This document shows positions 1-12,345 of a stretch of 64,000 bases of DNA, piece by piece (position 1 is the first letter of the stretch; each line of letters begins with the position of its first letter). Location: the NCBI RefSeq assembly GCF_964340395.1, contig NC_135556.1, positions 23,432,723 through 23,496,722 of the forward strand. The letters are read 5' to 3'. The position numbers and the translations under genes are program-made. Below the pieces are notes generated by a model. The model did not search any database. It saw nothing but the letters and a program-made list of their open reading frames with translations, and was not told the origin of the DNA. This DNA is from Glandiceps talaboti. Lineage: Eukaryota; Hemichordata; Enteropneusta; Spengelidae.

Positions 1-429
1 ACGTCTATACGTACTAAAAGTAGTAAAAAAAATCTTCCAAATGTCAGGTATATCCGGTCTTCTCCGACATGTTAATGCATTCTGTACATGTTTTGAATAT
101 AAAATGAGATATACTGTACAAGACTTGTATCCACGTCTTCATTTATTTTATGCTGTAATATTGATTTTGTCTAATTCATTTTTTTCCCAGCAAGATGACA
201 GCTACACTAGCTAGCTACATCTCATACTTTGGGGGCTCGTCAATTCTACTGGAAGTAGTAGATTAAGAAACTAGGCAGACTAATAAAGTCTAGGATTTCC
301 TATCATTTATCAATGACATAACACGTACTACATAATTCCATTTCATATATTTATAGGATGTACCACAATAGATAAAAGTATGTATGTAAATCCTCGTCAC
401 CATGTATTGGAAATGAGAACTGGGTACTA

Positions 430-479
430 GGTGGGGGAGGGGGGAGGGGTGGGGGTTGAGGTGGGTTGACAAAGGGGAC
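430..479 (+). repeat. G-rich tract with quadruplex potential
   Basis: Six runs of three to six G occur within about 45 bases of the plus strand, separated by one to eight bases. This satisfies the usual G-quadruplex pattern. Confidence 0.6.
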
Positions 480-651
480 AATGTGCAGATAGGTGTTTAT
501 TTTGCTAAATTGTGTTTCTATTCATACACATAGTTTGTATTCAAATATGAATGCATGGATATTCACAGTGAATGCTATCATGAAGGAAGCAATACTGTAA
601 GATAGACAGTCACATACACACACAAGCAAACATGAAGTATGAAGCATATGT

Positions 652-655
<4 letters not shown>

Positions 656-744
<89 letters not shown>

Positions 745-775
745 GCCTGTCTGTCCACCTGCCTGTCAGTCTGTC
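656..775. repeat. (CA)n followed by (TGTC)n microsatellite
   Basis: (CA)n runs 656-708 and passes into (TGTC)n from about 712 to 775 with a few substitutions. The ORFs called across it on both strands are translated repeat. Confidence 0.95.
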
Positions 776-2522
776 TTTGTCTTTCTCTCTCTCAGACAAT
801 CTGGTAAAAAGACTTGTAAAGGGTTTTTAACACAAAAACTGGGAATCAAATTATAAACTGCTAACCAAGTTCTGTGAGTGGTAGCAATAGTAGAGATAGT
901 TAAAGAGACAGGCCTTGCCCTGTTGAAACTCACAAGATAACAAAACATAATCACTTAAATTGGAGAAGCGTGGACAGAACAGCCTGATTTGTGGTATTAA
1001 CTCAAATAATCATCTTTCTATCGTCATGGTGACCGACTAACGTAAGTGTTTCTGTTGTGGTTGGTAAGTAGGCAAAAGCGGCCTTCAATAGCGCTTTATG
1101 ATGACAAATAAGAAACAAGGTATATTTCTTAAGATTTCTCCCTCAAAAGCCACACTTCTGTCACCAGTATTAATGACTCAGGCATAGTGATTTGAATAAT
1201 GCCATTGCTGAACCAGCACTTTTAGGATCTTAGCTTACACATAAACAGTGAAGTGACCCCTGACATTCTTATCCTATTTCACAGTATTACTGAATAGACA
1301 TGATGTTGTCAGCCCACACAGCTTTTCAATCATTACACCTTTTCACTTCAGTCGACATTTTACACCTACCCCCAAAAAACAACCATTAATCAGAATCTAG
1401 AAAAACACTTAGTAATCCTCACTATGTCACTTCCAATAGAAATATACATCATTTCTATTTAATAAGGAGATACATCACATACGCTAAATAATTGGTATGG
1501 AAGCAAACTTTTTTTGCGATTACACTGGGAAAGGTGTTTATTATATATAAAGGAATGTTGACATTCATGGATGTGTTAGAGGGTATTCCCATGAGATGTT
1601 AGCTATCAACAGGAAAGGTCACACAGAACTGAAGATAGCAAGAATCAAATCCAGTTATGAATATAGTTTTGATGTAATCTAGTCTGTCGGGCAATTTCAC
1701 ATCAATTTCTATGATATAATATTCTATCATTTGATCAATTTTCTGAGAACTGGCAAGAAAGTGGGTGGGCCTCATCAAATATTACTGTGTGAAGGTTTTT
1801 AAATTAAAAACATGCCCACACAATATATTTTCCAAATTATACAGCAAATACATACAAATTGCAGACATCCTAGCAATAAAAGTGTTCAAAATATTAATGT
1901 TCCCTTTCTTTATATCTAATAAATGCTTAGTAATGTATTTTTAGGATCGCTATTTTGAATTATTCAATAACTTATATCATGCCAGGAAATCAGTGCTGTA
2001 TGTATGAATTATGAAAACAAATTGCAGCTAGTCGTGCTGGTGTTACAGCATTTCCTGACTTCAGTGTTGTATTTTTAGTAAGTTGACTTGTGTGTGTGTG
2101 GAGATACATCCTTGCCAATATCACCAGTATGACCTTTCACATGAGCTCAGACATTTCTCAAATGTAGAAACAGCTATATTTTACTACCACAAGATAGTTT
2201 TCATTATTAAGGTGTGGCATAGACTGATAGAAGTTTTGTTGCAGAACATCAATAATAATAATTATAATATGTACTTTATGAATTGGAATCAAATTTGGAA
2301 ATTCAATTGTGATATAGAATTAAAATGCCTGTTAACTGGTCTGACATGTTACAATCTGTGATCCATATTCAATGGCCAAGTCTGTCTATGTTATTCTTTA
2401 TTCAACCATGACTTGAAACATAAGATTTTTTTGTATGGCCAACAATTTCTAACCAATGAATATTCAAACATGACATCAAATATTTTATTTTCTCAATCCA
2501 AATAAATGCAGACAGTCTGAGT

Positions 2523-2933
2523 TTGTATCATGGTGCTCTAAAACAACATCAATTTGTTAAACTTAGTCTTTTGATTGTCATATTCCTGTTACTTACATTA
2601 CAAATCTTGTATGTCTGGTGTCAAGTCTCACATCATGAAGGAGTATTACTACTGTGCTACATTGTAGTGACTGTCAGTCTCTATGTTATAGCCATATTCA
2701 CTTGCAGTCTTGTTTGTTCTGATTTGAAAAAGTCTTACACCATGAAAATGTCAAAATTGAAAACTCGTATTCCTTCAGTTAGTAATATGGAACTTGCAAT
2801 CCAGACTGAGCATGCTCAGACGCAAAGGACTATGGGATTTTCTGTGGTTATCGTAATACCTAATCTGGAGCTACCGATAAAATTAATCTCCCACATTGCT
2901 CAGGGGGACTTTGAATTGATCATTCGTGGTTAA
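2523..2933 (+). other. Hydrophobic 136-codon open stretch, probably not a gene
   Basis: It contains two membrane-like segments (SLLIVIFLLLTLQILYVW and VLLLCYIVVTVSLYVIAIF). The open frame begins at TTG; its first ATG comes only after both segments. Hydrophobic ORFs arise readily in AT-rich DNA. It is antisense to the presumed Fe65 intron. Confidence 0.1.
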
Positions 2934-4455
2934 AAACAATGTAACATTATTGTTTACAATACTATTTGATTAGTATTTATTATCACATTTCCCATGATAC
3001 AACATTCAACATGGCGGGTTTGCAAGTTCTCTATTACATCAAAAGTCAACATACTAGTGACATGACATTGTCTTCTACACAAATAAACAACATAAAGGAC
3101 TTCTATCTTTGCCAAACACGCTGTTGCCCGTTGTCTGTATTTTTGTAACTGGGCATAAACTGTAATGATATCCATGTTCACAGTTTAACATCATGGAAGA
3201 GTTTACTAGTTTTGTCCAGCAATATTATCTTGTCTGAATATTTGAAACTCTACATAAAATCTTACATTGTCAAGATTCAAGTTTCAGGTCAAGAAGTAAC
3301 TACCTTGTGAAACTATACTGTCCATTGTCAGTCAACATAATAACGCAACTTTTTATGTCAAATAATTCATGTTTATAAAATCCTAACATCTAGCATTCAC
3401 CATCTTTGTGAAGGAGAATCTCTGAAAATATCCTAACATAAATATTCCTCATTTTAATAGTCAAAATACATGTATGTCTTGCTTTTTAACTGTCAAACTC
3501 ATAGTAAATGTACCGCTATATTGTATGTCATGGTCTATGACGTTTGCATACTCGTTTACACTGCACAGTACTCAACATCGCATGTCTAGCTTTTTACATC
3601 TTTGAAGTTCTGCATCTATTAATGAAGTAGTCATCACCACTGTGTTACATTGTACCTTTCCTTGTCATTATAAGTGTTACGATGTAGCTACTCTTGTGAA
3701 GGAGTGACAAACAGTTATTTAAAATCCCCATCCATAAAGTACTTTGGCTGCAGCCAACAAAGCCTCCCCACCTGGGCATTTATTACACCTATACAGTGAC
3801 GTACATGTACTAGTATACACTTACGAATCGTGACTTCAATAAGTTTCCAATCTGTCTAGCTGCAACACAATATGTGGCTAGGTTTAATTACTTTCAAATC
3901 ACTACCTGTCAGGGTACTTATCAAATTTGAAGCCTACAGTACATTGAAATTTTAGAGAAGTACACGAAACATGTCTTTGAAAACACCTGAGAATGAAACC
4001 TTCATATACTATGATCGCTGCATGAAAGATGAAGTCAACAAAATGGGTGTTCATAGATAGACATGGAGGAATGATCAGTACTGAGATGAGAAGTTTTGTG
4101 ATTTATTTTGAAAGATAACATCATGCAACCTGAGTCACTGATCAGATAAAGATAACAGGTGGTTCATTTCGCTCACAGTAATTGTAGAGTTTTAGAATAG
4201 AATTTCACAGATTCATTACAACAGAGTAAAGGTGTTATACTATATAAAATTACAGCTATATCACCCGGCGTTGGGTTGCGGAAAATTACTTGATGTTATC
4301 TTTAATAGTGTTCATTCATCATGTTACATTTAATCTTATACTAGTATGTGGAACTTCCCAAGATGCATTGCAGGAGTGATGTTATGAATTAAAGAAATTT
4401 GATATTTTGGCCTAAGATGTGTAATTATCAGTTAGTAATGGTGTCTAGAGTGAAA

Positions 4456-4625
4456 GTGTGTTTGTGTGCATTTGTATGCGTTTGTGTGTGAGAGTGTATG
4501 TGTGCATGTGTGTTGTGTGTGTGTATGTATGTATATGTGTGTGTGTGTGTGTTTGTATGTGTGTGAGTGTGTGCGTGTGTGTGTTGTGTGTGTGTTGTGT
4601 GTGTGTGTGTGTGTGTGTGTGTGCA
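4456..4625. repeat. Interrupted (TG)n tract
   Basis: A (TG)n tract with TATG and TTG interruptions. It is followed by scattered TGTC repeats near 4840-4905. Confidence 0.9.
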
Positions 4626-5657
4626 TGTGCATGCAAAATCAAATAAAGTGCAAGTATATTGAATGTATGTATGTATGCTATGCATTGGGGTGGGGATATT
4701 TGAACGAGAGTGTGTTGTATGCTTGAATTCATGTGGTATTAAAGTCTGTCTATCTATGAGCATGACACTCAATGCATATGGGTGTGTCTGACTGTGTCTG
4801 TTGCATGAAATCAGTTCATATGGGTGTGTGTATGTGTCTGTCTGTCTGTATGACAATCAGTACATATGGGTGTGTCTGTCTCTGTCTCTGTCTGTCTGTG
4901 TGTGCACGCATGCATGCATGTGTGCTTGTGTCTAGCCTTCATTTGGCACATCTAAAGTAATGTCTTTACCCTGCATATTCATTTGACCTTTACATTTCAC
5001 AAGGTGTTAAATATACTTGAAATAGTAAATCATTCATTTCCACTCACTCACTAAGTAACTAAAGCCTCAACTGTTTTACTAATTGCCAACAACAGGAAGA
5101 GACTGGAATGATATTACACTAGGACCTATTGACGTACATTGACTCTTTGTGTCACAATTAACTTCTGGCATTTCCAAACAGTACTGTAATCCAACCCTGA
5201 GTCAACTTAATTCCATTCAATTATTTGACTGTAATTAACATGCTATAATGGAATATCACAAACTCCCTTATAATTGAAAATACATACAGACATCCTTGGA
5301 AATATACAAAATATCTGTACAGTTGTCTTTGCCTTATAAATCTCTTAATTTATACAACAGCAAAAATTGTGGATCAAAATTTGGAGATTTGATATGAATA
5401 CATAAACCCTGCCTTGTTCCTCAAGAAGTTCTTGTTGTTATCAGGGGTTCAATAATACTTGATTCAGTCCATTTTGAGTTTCAATTTTTTGAATTAAATT
5501 CTGAAAGGCATCATATGTATGAAGAGAAAGTATTTATAAATTATTGTATGGGTACAGATTTCATTACAAATTTGCCAAGAATTACACAAAGAATAATATT
5601 TTCCATTTCAACTTCAAAACATTGAGCGTTCATTAGCCTGGAATCCATGCGGATAGG

Positions 5658-5701
5658 GATTTTAGATTTTGCTTGGTGATTGGAAAGCAAATTCTAAAAT
5701 C
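5658..5701. repeat. Short hairpin, 17 bp stem
   Basis: GATTTTAGATTTTGCTT (5658-5674) pairs with AAGCAAATTCTAAAATC (5685-5701), with one mismatch and a 10-base loop. No function is evident. Confidence 0.5.
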
Positions 5702-8099
5702 ACAAGCGCTAAGTGCTCATGTACATTACCTTAGAATATATTCTATTGGATGAAATCATTTGAGTTCCCTCACCGTGAGACAAGACAACCCAGTCAAACT
5801 CATTGCACAGAATAGAGTCTCATCTAATGGCATCATCATAAACACCATTTTTTTCAAAAATAGATAAGACACAATACAGCAAAGTAATAATGTTAATAAT
5901 CAGTTGAATTCTTTTTTTTCTTTTTTTTGCAGGGTTGGCTTGGTATGAGATGGTACATATACAACAACTGCTAAAAAACTTTGGAAACCCATTGAGAACA
6001 ATTTCACAAACACTTTCAACAAAGCTAACCTTTTCTGTTCTCCTTTTTCAGCAAGAGTTGAAAAGCACTCAGATTCATTCTTGAGAATGCGGTACACAAA
6101 GATGTGATTTGATAGACATATAAAACCTTAGCAAAATTTGTAAAAATACCTACAACAAGAAATGAACTTTCCTCCTTTTATCCCCAAAGGAGAAGAAATC
6201 AGTAAATTTTCCGAATAAGAAACCGATTTTTAATCATGCACATATTATAAATAGCCTTGGGTGCGAATTCTCACTTGAAACGCACACTCCTTATCATGAT
6301 GGTAACCATGGAAACAGACACTCAATTTCAACAGAAACGTCTACAAAGTTCATGAACATGTTCTATGCTCTGTTTCATCACAAGCAAGTACAGGCAGTTG
6401 ATATACGGTGTAAATTAGTCAGTGATAGTCAATCAACTTCCAATTTGAGATAGTTTGGTCTCAGGAGAACCAACCAGGATATAGATTTGGTGCTAATGAC
6501 ATTGATATGCTTGTCGCTTTCTCCCTAGGAATATATAATTACAAAATTTCATGAGTGAAGGCCGCTTCGCATTTCTACAGATTCTCAAGCCGTCAGCTTG
6601 TTCACTGATGTCGTCACCGACATCGTCGCTTGAGTCCAAATCTATAAAGCGTATCAACACTCTAATATCAGTTGTTGTTGGTTCATCTTCATCATTTTTG
6701 GCATCTTTTCATTCCAAACAATATCCAAATCTATGTATCTACCTCCTTGACGAACACACTTAGGTGTGAAACTAGTCAGATATTAAGACTGTTTTTTTTT
6801 TATACTGCATATAAATAATTCTCATAGCTATGAGTCTGTCTTCTTGAGAAAGCCTATGTATGTGCAAAACAAGTCAGAAATCGAGACTGTTTTGCACTCA
6901 CTGCAAAAATAATTGTCAGATCTGTCTGTCATCAACATAAATGAATATAATATTATCTTTTCATAAAACACTCACAAGATTTGAAAAATTGCATATTCAT
7001 CAACAAGTCCCATCTTTCTTTTGCTATTTGTATGCACCATCATGTGCTTAATCCTGACAATAGAGAAACTGATGTGTAAAAACAGCAGTGATCTGCAACC
7101 GAGAACAAGGCAGTATTGATTTTAGTCTCAAATTATGCAGGGTCAAAATATTTTATCATACAGTAGTAATCATAAATTTATCATCCTAATTTGGGTAAAT
7201 TACAAAAACCTCAAAACCTGAGATTTACAAAATCCTTCTACTTAGTGTAAGAATCCTCACGTTCAAACCTTAGAAATATTTTGTGACTACTACAATCAGA
7301 GAACTGCATTTGAAATGTTCCTATAACTAGCCAGCAGGCATGTTGTGTTGGCAAAGAGAATGGTTTGTGGTTTCCCTGCTGTTTCCAAGCATATTTCATG
7401 CAAACTAAATGCTCATAACCAATCACATCCAAAGGTACAATGCTTCTACAGAATCTAGGATCAGGAAATCCATTAGAAAAATGTCTTTTTCCGCAAAAAA
7501 GTAGAAGCAGATATGTTATTAGTGATATAGTTGTCATCCATTCTTAATTCCTATACTGTGATATATGTTTGTACATCTCAAGGAATTGTTGTTTCCAGTT
7601 TTCCAGCGATCCTTCTCTTTTCACTTTCATTTCTAATTAACATTGCTTTAATAGGCAAGAATTGTTTCTGGTCAGAACATTTTGTCTAAAGTGGTGTGAT
7701 GATCCAATTGTTTTTTTTTAAATTCTCAAACCTGTCACTCAATCTACTATTTATGGCAGTTACTGTTCTTTTTACAATGTACTTAGTACTTTACAGCAAG
7801 TGTGTATGTGGGCAGATATTATTTGTTTGTTCATGAGTGGCTCTGCAGTTGTCTTCACTGAAGTAGGGAGGGTTATTTTTGTGTTTTGTGTTGCTAAAAA
7901 TGAAAAATAATACAACAGCTATGAAAACATAGAAAAAACCCACCGAAGAAAGCACACAAATGATATATAAAATTGCTGGTTAAAAGTTCTTTCAAATACA
8001 AAGGATAAAAAATCAGAAGACAGTTAGTAAATTAAAACAAATTACTCAATAAAAGAGCATCACACATCAACTGTCTTGCAGCAACCATAGCAACTCAAA

Positions 8100-8215
8100 A
8101 TCCTTACATTAAATACTGTCTAAAAAGTTACGTCTTCAACCCACTTTTGAACAGTCTGTTAGCACTATGAATATCAAAATGGTAGTGTGTTCCACAAGGA
8201 AAGTGCACAAACTGA
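8100..8215 (-). mobile_element. Decayed 3' end of a non-LTR retrotransposon
   Basis: On the minus strand, frame-shifted pieces read LWNTLPF (over 8180-8194) followed by IHSANRLFKSGLKT and LFRQYL, with stops between. This order (WNxLP, then FKxxLKT.LF) matches the C-terminal end of CR1/L2-type reverse-transcriptase ORFs as I recall them. Only about 40 residues are visible, and they are broken by stops and at least one frameshift. It is a dead fragment. Confidence 0.4.
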
Positions 8216-10215
8216 GCAGGCTCTTTGTCAACATGCTGGAAAGCATGGTATAGTAAATACATAGACAAAATGTCACTCATATATTATGTAGCTACTAGAG
8301 AGATCTGTCTTGATCTACATGTATCACAAGTGGAACTTTAGCATCTGAACTAACAATACACAAACAATTTCTTTTATTCCAATTATGAAAAAGAGTACAT
8401 TTCAGTGGCAAGGAAATAAAACCTCTCTCTCTTCATAATGTTGTGGGTATTCAATAAGAAAATGATGTCCATCTTCAACAATTGTATGACAAGACTTCTA
8501 AAATCTTTTAATATAGAAATAATTAAGATCACTTTATTTATTTATTTAATCCTGTCAGATGCCCCAAAATCTAAACAAAACAAAAAGTCATCTTTGTTTT
8601 TCAGGCTTGAAATTAAACAGTTGTTCGAAATCCAAACTAGAATTCCGATTCTTGTCTTGGGATTCAATCATCATGATTTCTAGGTGGATTTCAGGAAATT
8701 TTGGGACATGGTAGCCCTATGAGACTACAGGGGAAAAGTTAGTTTTGAGCCCCCTTCCTGATTGCTATCAGTATGCGGTTATAGTATTGCTCCGGATCAG
8801 AGCGAGGCGATGACTTTAGTTTTAGATAAAACAGCAAAAAAGGCATGAACGATTGTCGACAGTCTAGGTCCCCAACTTATTTTTTAGTTATGGTTGAATG
8901 TGTGGCAATAATAATGAATATGAATTTTTCCAAATTCCACTGTAATATCTGTAAAACGTAGCAAATAAGACCAATTTATTTAACTAGAGTACTAAAAACC
9001 TCTTAACTGAAACCCACTCAGTTCCCAGCATGCATCCTTCATCAACTGAAAAGTTCAAATCTACCTACATGCCATTAACAAGGCCTTAACTATGACAAGC
9101 TGTCACTATCCCATCCTTATCTAGTCTAGGGAATACAACCGCCCTTTAGATAACATAGAGTATACTTTTTAGCAATTCACAGGCTAATGATCGTCTCAGA
9201 CAGAGTGCTATCACAATTTACTTGGCTTTTTAATAATTCTGGTATTATCAGTGGAGAAGGTGATATGTTTAGACTTGAAAAGGGCCGCAGGAAAGTAGAT
9301 TAGTAGACAATGTACCAATCAAATTTCTATGTCTGTCACTGTCAATCACAGATGCAGATCCACTTATTGGGGGGAAAACTGGGATGAAGATTGTGGGATG
9401 CTTAATTTACTTCTGGTCGGTTTCACTACTAAGGGTGGTGACTAAAGAATGCATTGTCATAAAACCACAGGCTCGATCATTAACACCACTGTTTTCATTG
9501 CGTCACAGGAAAAATATCTTCTGACTTGTGGAGAAGGACAGGAATTGTACAATCCTACCACTGATTCCTAATAGCATTTTTGAAAACAGCCCATGTCGAT
9601 GTGACTGGAATAGTGTTTTTTAGAATCTCATTTTTTATTTTCATTGAGTTTTTAGTCAAAGCTTGAGCATCTGCAACTGTAACAGTATTTGTCCAATATT
9701 TGTTCTTATTTTTGACGTACTGATACTTATGTTGTTATATTTGCTGGTATCATGTATTTATGTACATCATATGAACATCCAACACATTTTATAATTTGTT
9801 GATTAATTTAAAAGTAATCTATACCTGATTCATAAATTTGCATACACACAAAAAATCAGTGTCAACATAAAGAAATATTTAATTCAACGAATCAAAAGGT
9901 TTCATCAGTTTCAAGTAATATGTTGGAGAGTTTTCTCGCTTGGCAAAAAACTGACAAAAATGAAGTTACAGATTCTGAGGTTTTTATAGTATGCAAGTAA
10001 TTTCTACTTGAGTTCTCATAGCATGTCAGACTTTCATTCCTGCGATGCATACTATGGTACATTAAGTAACGGTGCTGAGTGACCCTGGCAATAGCGGTAT
10101 GTTGAATTTACTTACAACTTACATATTTCATGAAAAACACTGAAATGTGAAAGTGAAAACCGACAAGTCCTTACTTAATACTTTAACATCATTATGTGTT
10201 TATATTAATGGCTAC

Positions 10216-10219
10216 TTTC

Positions 10220-10250
<31 letters not shown>

Positions 10251-10265
10251 AGGGGGGGGGGGGGG
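10216..10265. repeat. (CTT)n, poly-T and poly-G run
   Basis: About nine CTT units, a nine-base T run and then a run of 14 G. Another 14-G run occurs at 50846-50859. Confidence 0.9.
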
Positions 10266-11191
10266 TTAATAAGATTAATACTTTTCTCCTTTCACTAGAA
10301 GCAAAATTGATTAGCAAATTAATCCTGAAATTTAGAGTTTGCTCAGATGGAAACAATACCGTCTAAATTTGCTGAAATGGAAACAGAGATTTCTACACCT
10401 GAATGAATTTCATAACCATTCAATTAAAGCCTTACTGTGAAATACTCACAGTATTTTCAAATAAAATTCTCTAATAAAAATCCATCCTATACCAATGTAC
10501 TTTAATTTTCAATATTGCAGGCATTGTATTTACATCTATACTCTATTTGCTTCTTGCCATTTAAGACTAAAAACTCAAGTACAAGGCCACTTTCTCATTT
10601 ATCTATAATACATCTTTTAAATTTCTGTTCCATGCTTACTTCTTATAAACCAAAAAGGTGTGGTTCTTATATATTCCTCTAAATGTTCATATCAAATAAA
10701 AGTTCCACTCTTTTCACAGCAAGCCGTGAAGGGCTTGGAGAAATCTGAAGAGCTGTATTCTGTATGTCTAAATGGTAATATTATCAAAGATTGCGCTTCC
10801 TGTATTGTAAAAATTTCATGCTTTGAAAATTTAAAATGACTAGCATTGAAACTTCATATGTAAATCAAGCTATGAACACCATATGATGTCCAGACATCTC
10901 TATGCATAGTCACGATGTTGTTGTCTTTTGACATGAGTTTATGGATAGTGAAAGAGAAGATTTTACTGATATAAATGAAGAACTTACCACAAATAAGACT
11001 GACAGACACAGACCAGAGATATAGATATCTCTAAATTCACTGACACTCAATGAATATGAAGTGAAAATGAAATGACACTACAAAACATACAATTGTACAT
11101 CCTTACATTTAGCACATCTCCTACCCAGTACACATATGCATAAACAAACACATATGCATGCATGCGTGCCTGTGCACGCACACATGCATGC

Positions 11192-11198
11192 GCACACA

Positions 11199-11267
<69 letters not shown>
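11192..11267. repeat. (CA)n microsatellite
   Basis: A near-pure CA repeat preceded by CATGCATG/GCAC variants from about 11150. Confidence 0.95.
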
Positions 11268-11270
<3 letters not shown>

Positions 11271-11389
11271 AACTGTAAAACCTCTCATATTCACTGAAAA
11301 GCAAAAACATAAATTGTGTGTTACAGTTATACATACAGACATTTTCACATGAAGACCAGAAACACACATTATCATGCAAGTGCATTGTG

Positions 11390-12115
11390 TCTTTACACAA
11401 CACAACAGTCACGTACACTGTACATACACAACACAATAATGTACACTGTACATACATTTTTTTTATACACAACACAATCATGTACACAATATTACCATGC
11501 ATGCTTGTTGTGTATGTTATCATGTGCACTGTGTGTGTACACAATATTACTGTACAACATAAACTGTGTACAAGCACAACATTGCCATCATGTACACTGT
11601 GCATGTGTACACAATATTAGCATGTATGTTGTGTATGCGTGTTATCATGTACACAGTATTACAACATACATTGTGTATAAGCATAATATTGCCATCATGT
11701 ACACTGTGCATGTGTACACAATATTAGCATGTATATTGTGTATGTTATCATGTGCACTGTGTAGTGTGTATGTACACAATATTACAATATACACTGTGTA
11801 TAAGCATAACACTGCCTGTTCATGACTGTGCACACAATATTAGCATGTATGTTGGGTATGTTATCATGTTGTGTTTCAACATAAACTGTGTATAAGCATA
11901 ACATTGCCATCATGTACACTGTGCATGTGTACACAATATTAGCATGTATGTTGTGTACATTATCATGTACACAGAGTTACAATATACACTGTGTATAAGC
12001 AAAACATTGCCATGTACACTGCATGTATATGTACATGTATGCAACATTATCATATGTGTATGTACACAATATTTTCATGTATATTGTGTATATACACAAT
12101 GTTACCATATACCTT
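11390..12115. repeat. Diverged satellite, ~105-115 bp period, rich in ACACAATATTA
   Basis: The landmark ACACAATATTAGCATG recurs near 11610, 11716, 11832 and 11930, and ACACAATATTAC appears between these. Units also share GTATAAGCATAACATTGCC and CATGTACACTGTGCATGTG. The sequence is full of palindromic pieces (TGTACA, CATG). ORFs of 60-170 codons on both strands here are translated repeat. Confidence 0.8.
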
Positions 12116-12345
12116 TTGTACCAGACTGGTCTTAGTGTACATGTTGATATAAAAACGGCCAAACTTGCCCAAACTAGGGCATTTTGTGGAATTTCTTCAA
12201 TCAAATACTCAATGAACATGTCAAATCCAATAAAATTGAATAGAGGTATTTTGTTCAAACTATAAACTACTTTATAATAAAAATACAGTGACTGATACTA
12301 AGACAAGAATGGTATTTAGATAGAGTTTAATATTCAAATTCTCAC
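12116..12345. other. Unique intronic sequence beside the WW exon
   Basis: Sequence between the 11.4-12.1 kb satellite and the WW-exon donor. Nothing else is seen in it. Confidence 0.5.

Larger units (their letters stand above)
1..12345 (-). other. Presumed downstream intron of the Fe65/APBB gene
   Basis: The WW exon ends in phase 0 at a consensus donor, so transcription should continue to lower coordinates. I looked on the minus strand for PTB-domain signatures recalled from vertebrate Fe65 proteins (for example the CFAVRSLGW, WGVGRD and HVFRC blocks) and found none. The stretches 860-4440, 4960-7950, 8220-10200 and 10270-11040 are AT-rich and hold only short random-looking ORFs, apart from the repeats listed separately. 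Confidence 0.45.

Noticed and set aside
5935-6093. Possible plus-strand exon after a long T-rich tract and GCAG
   Set aside because: Open for about 50 codons then stop; T-runs before AG are common here, no family is recognised and there is no donor in frame.
7238-7537. 99-codon minus ORF with a hydrophobic start
   Set aside because: The start resembles a signal peptide, but no motif, cysteine pattern or splice context supports it, and the length is within chance.
10985-11045. Small minus-strand exon-like segment ending in GTG|GTAAGT
   Set aside because: After the nearest acceptor (CAG|TGAATTTAG) a phase-0 join from the WW exon gives an immediate stop.
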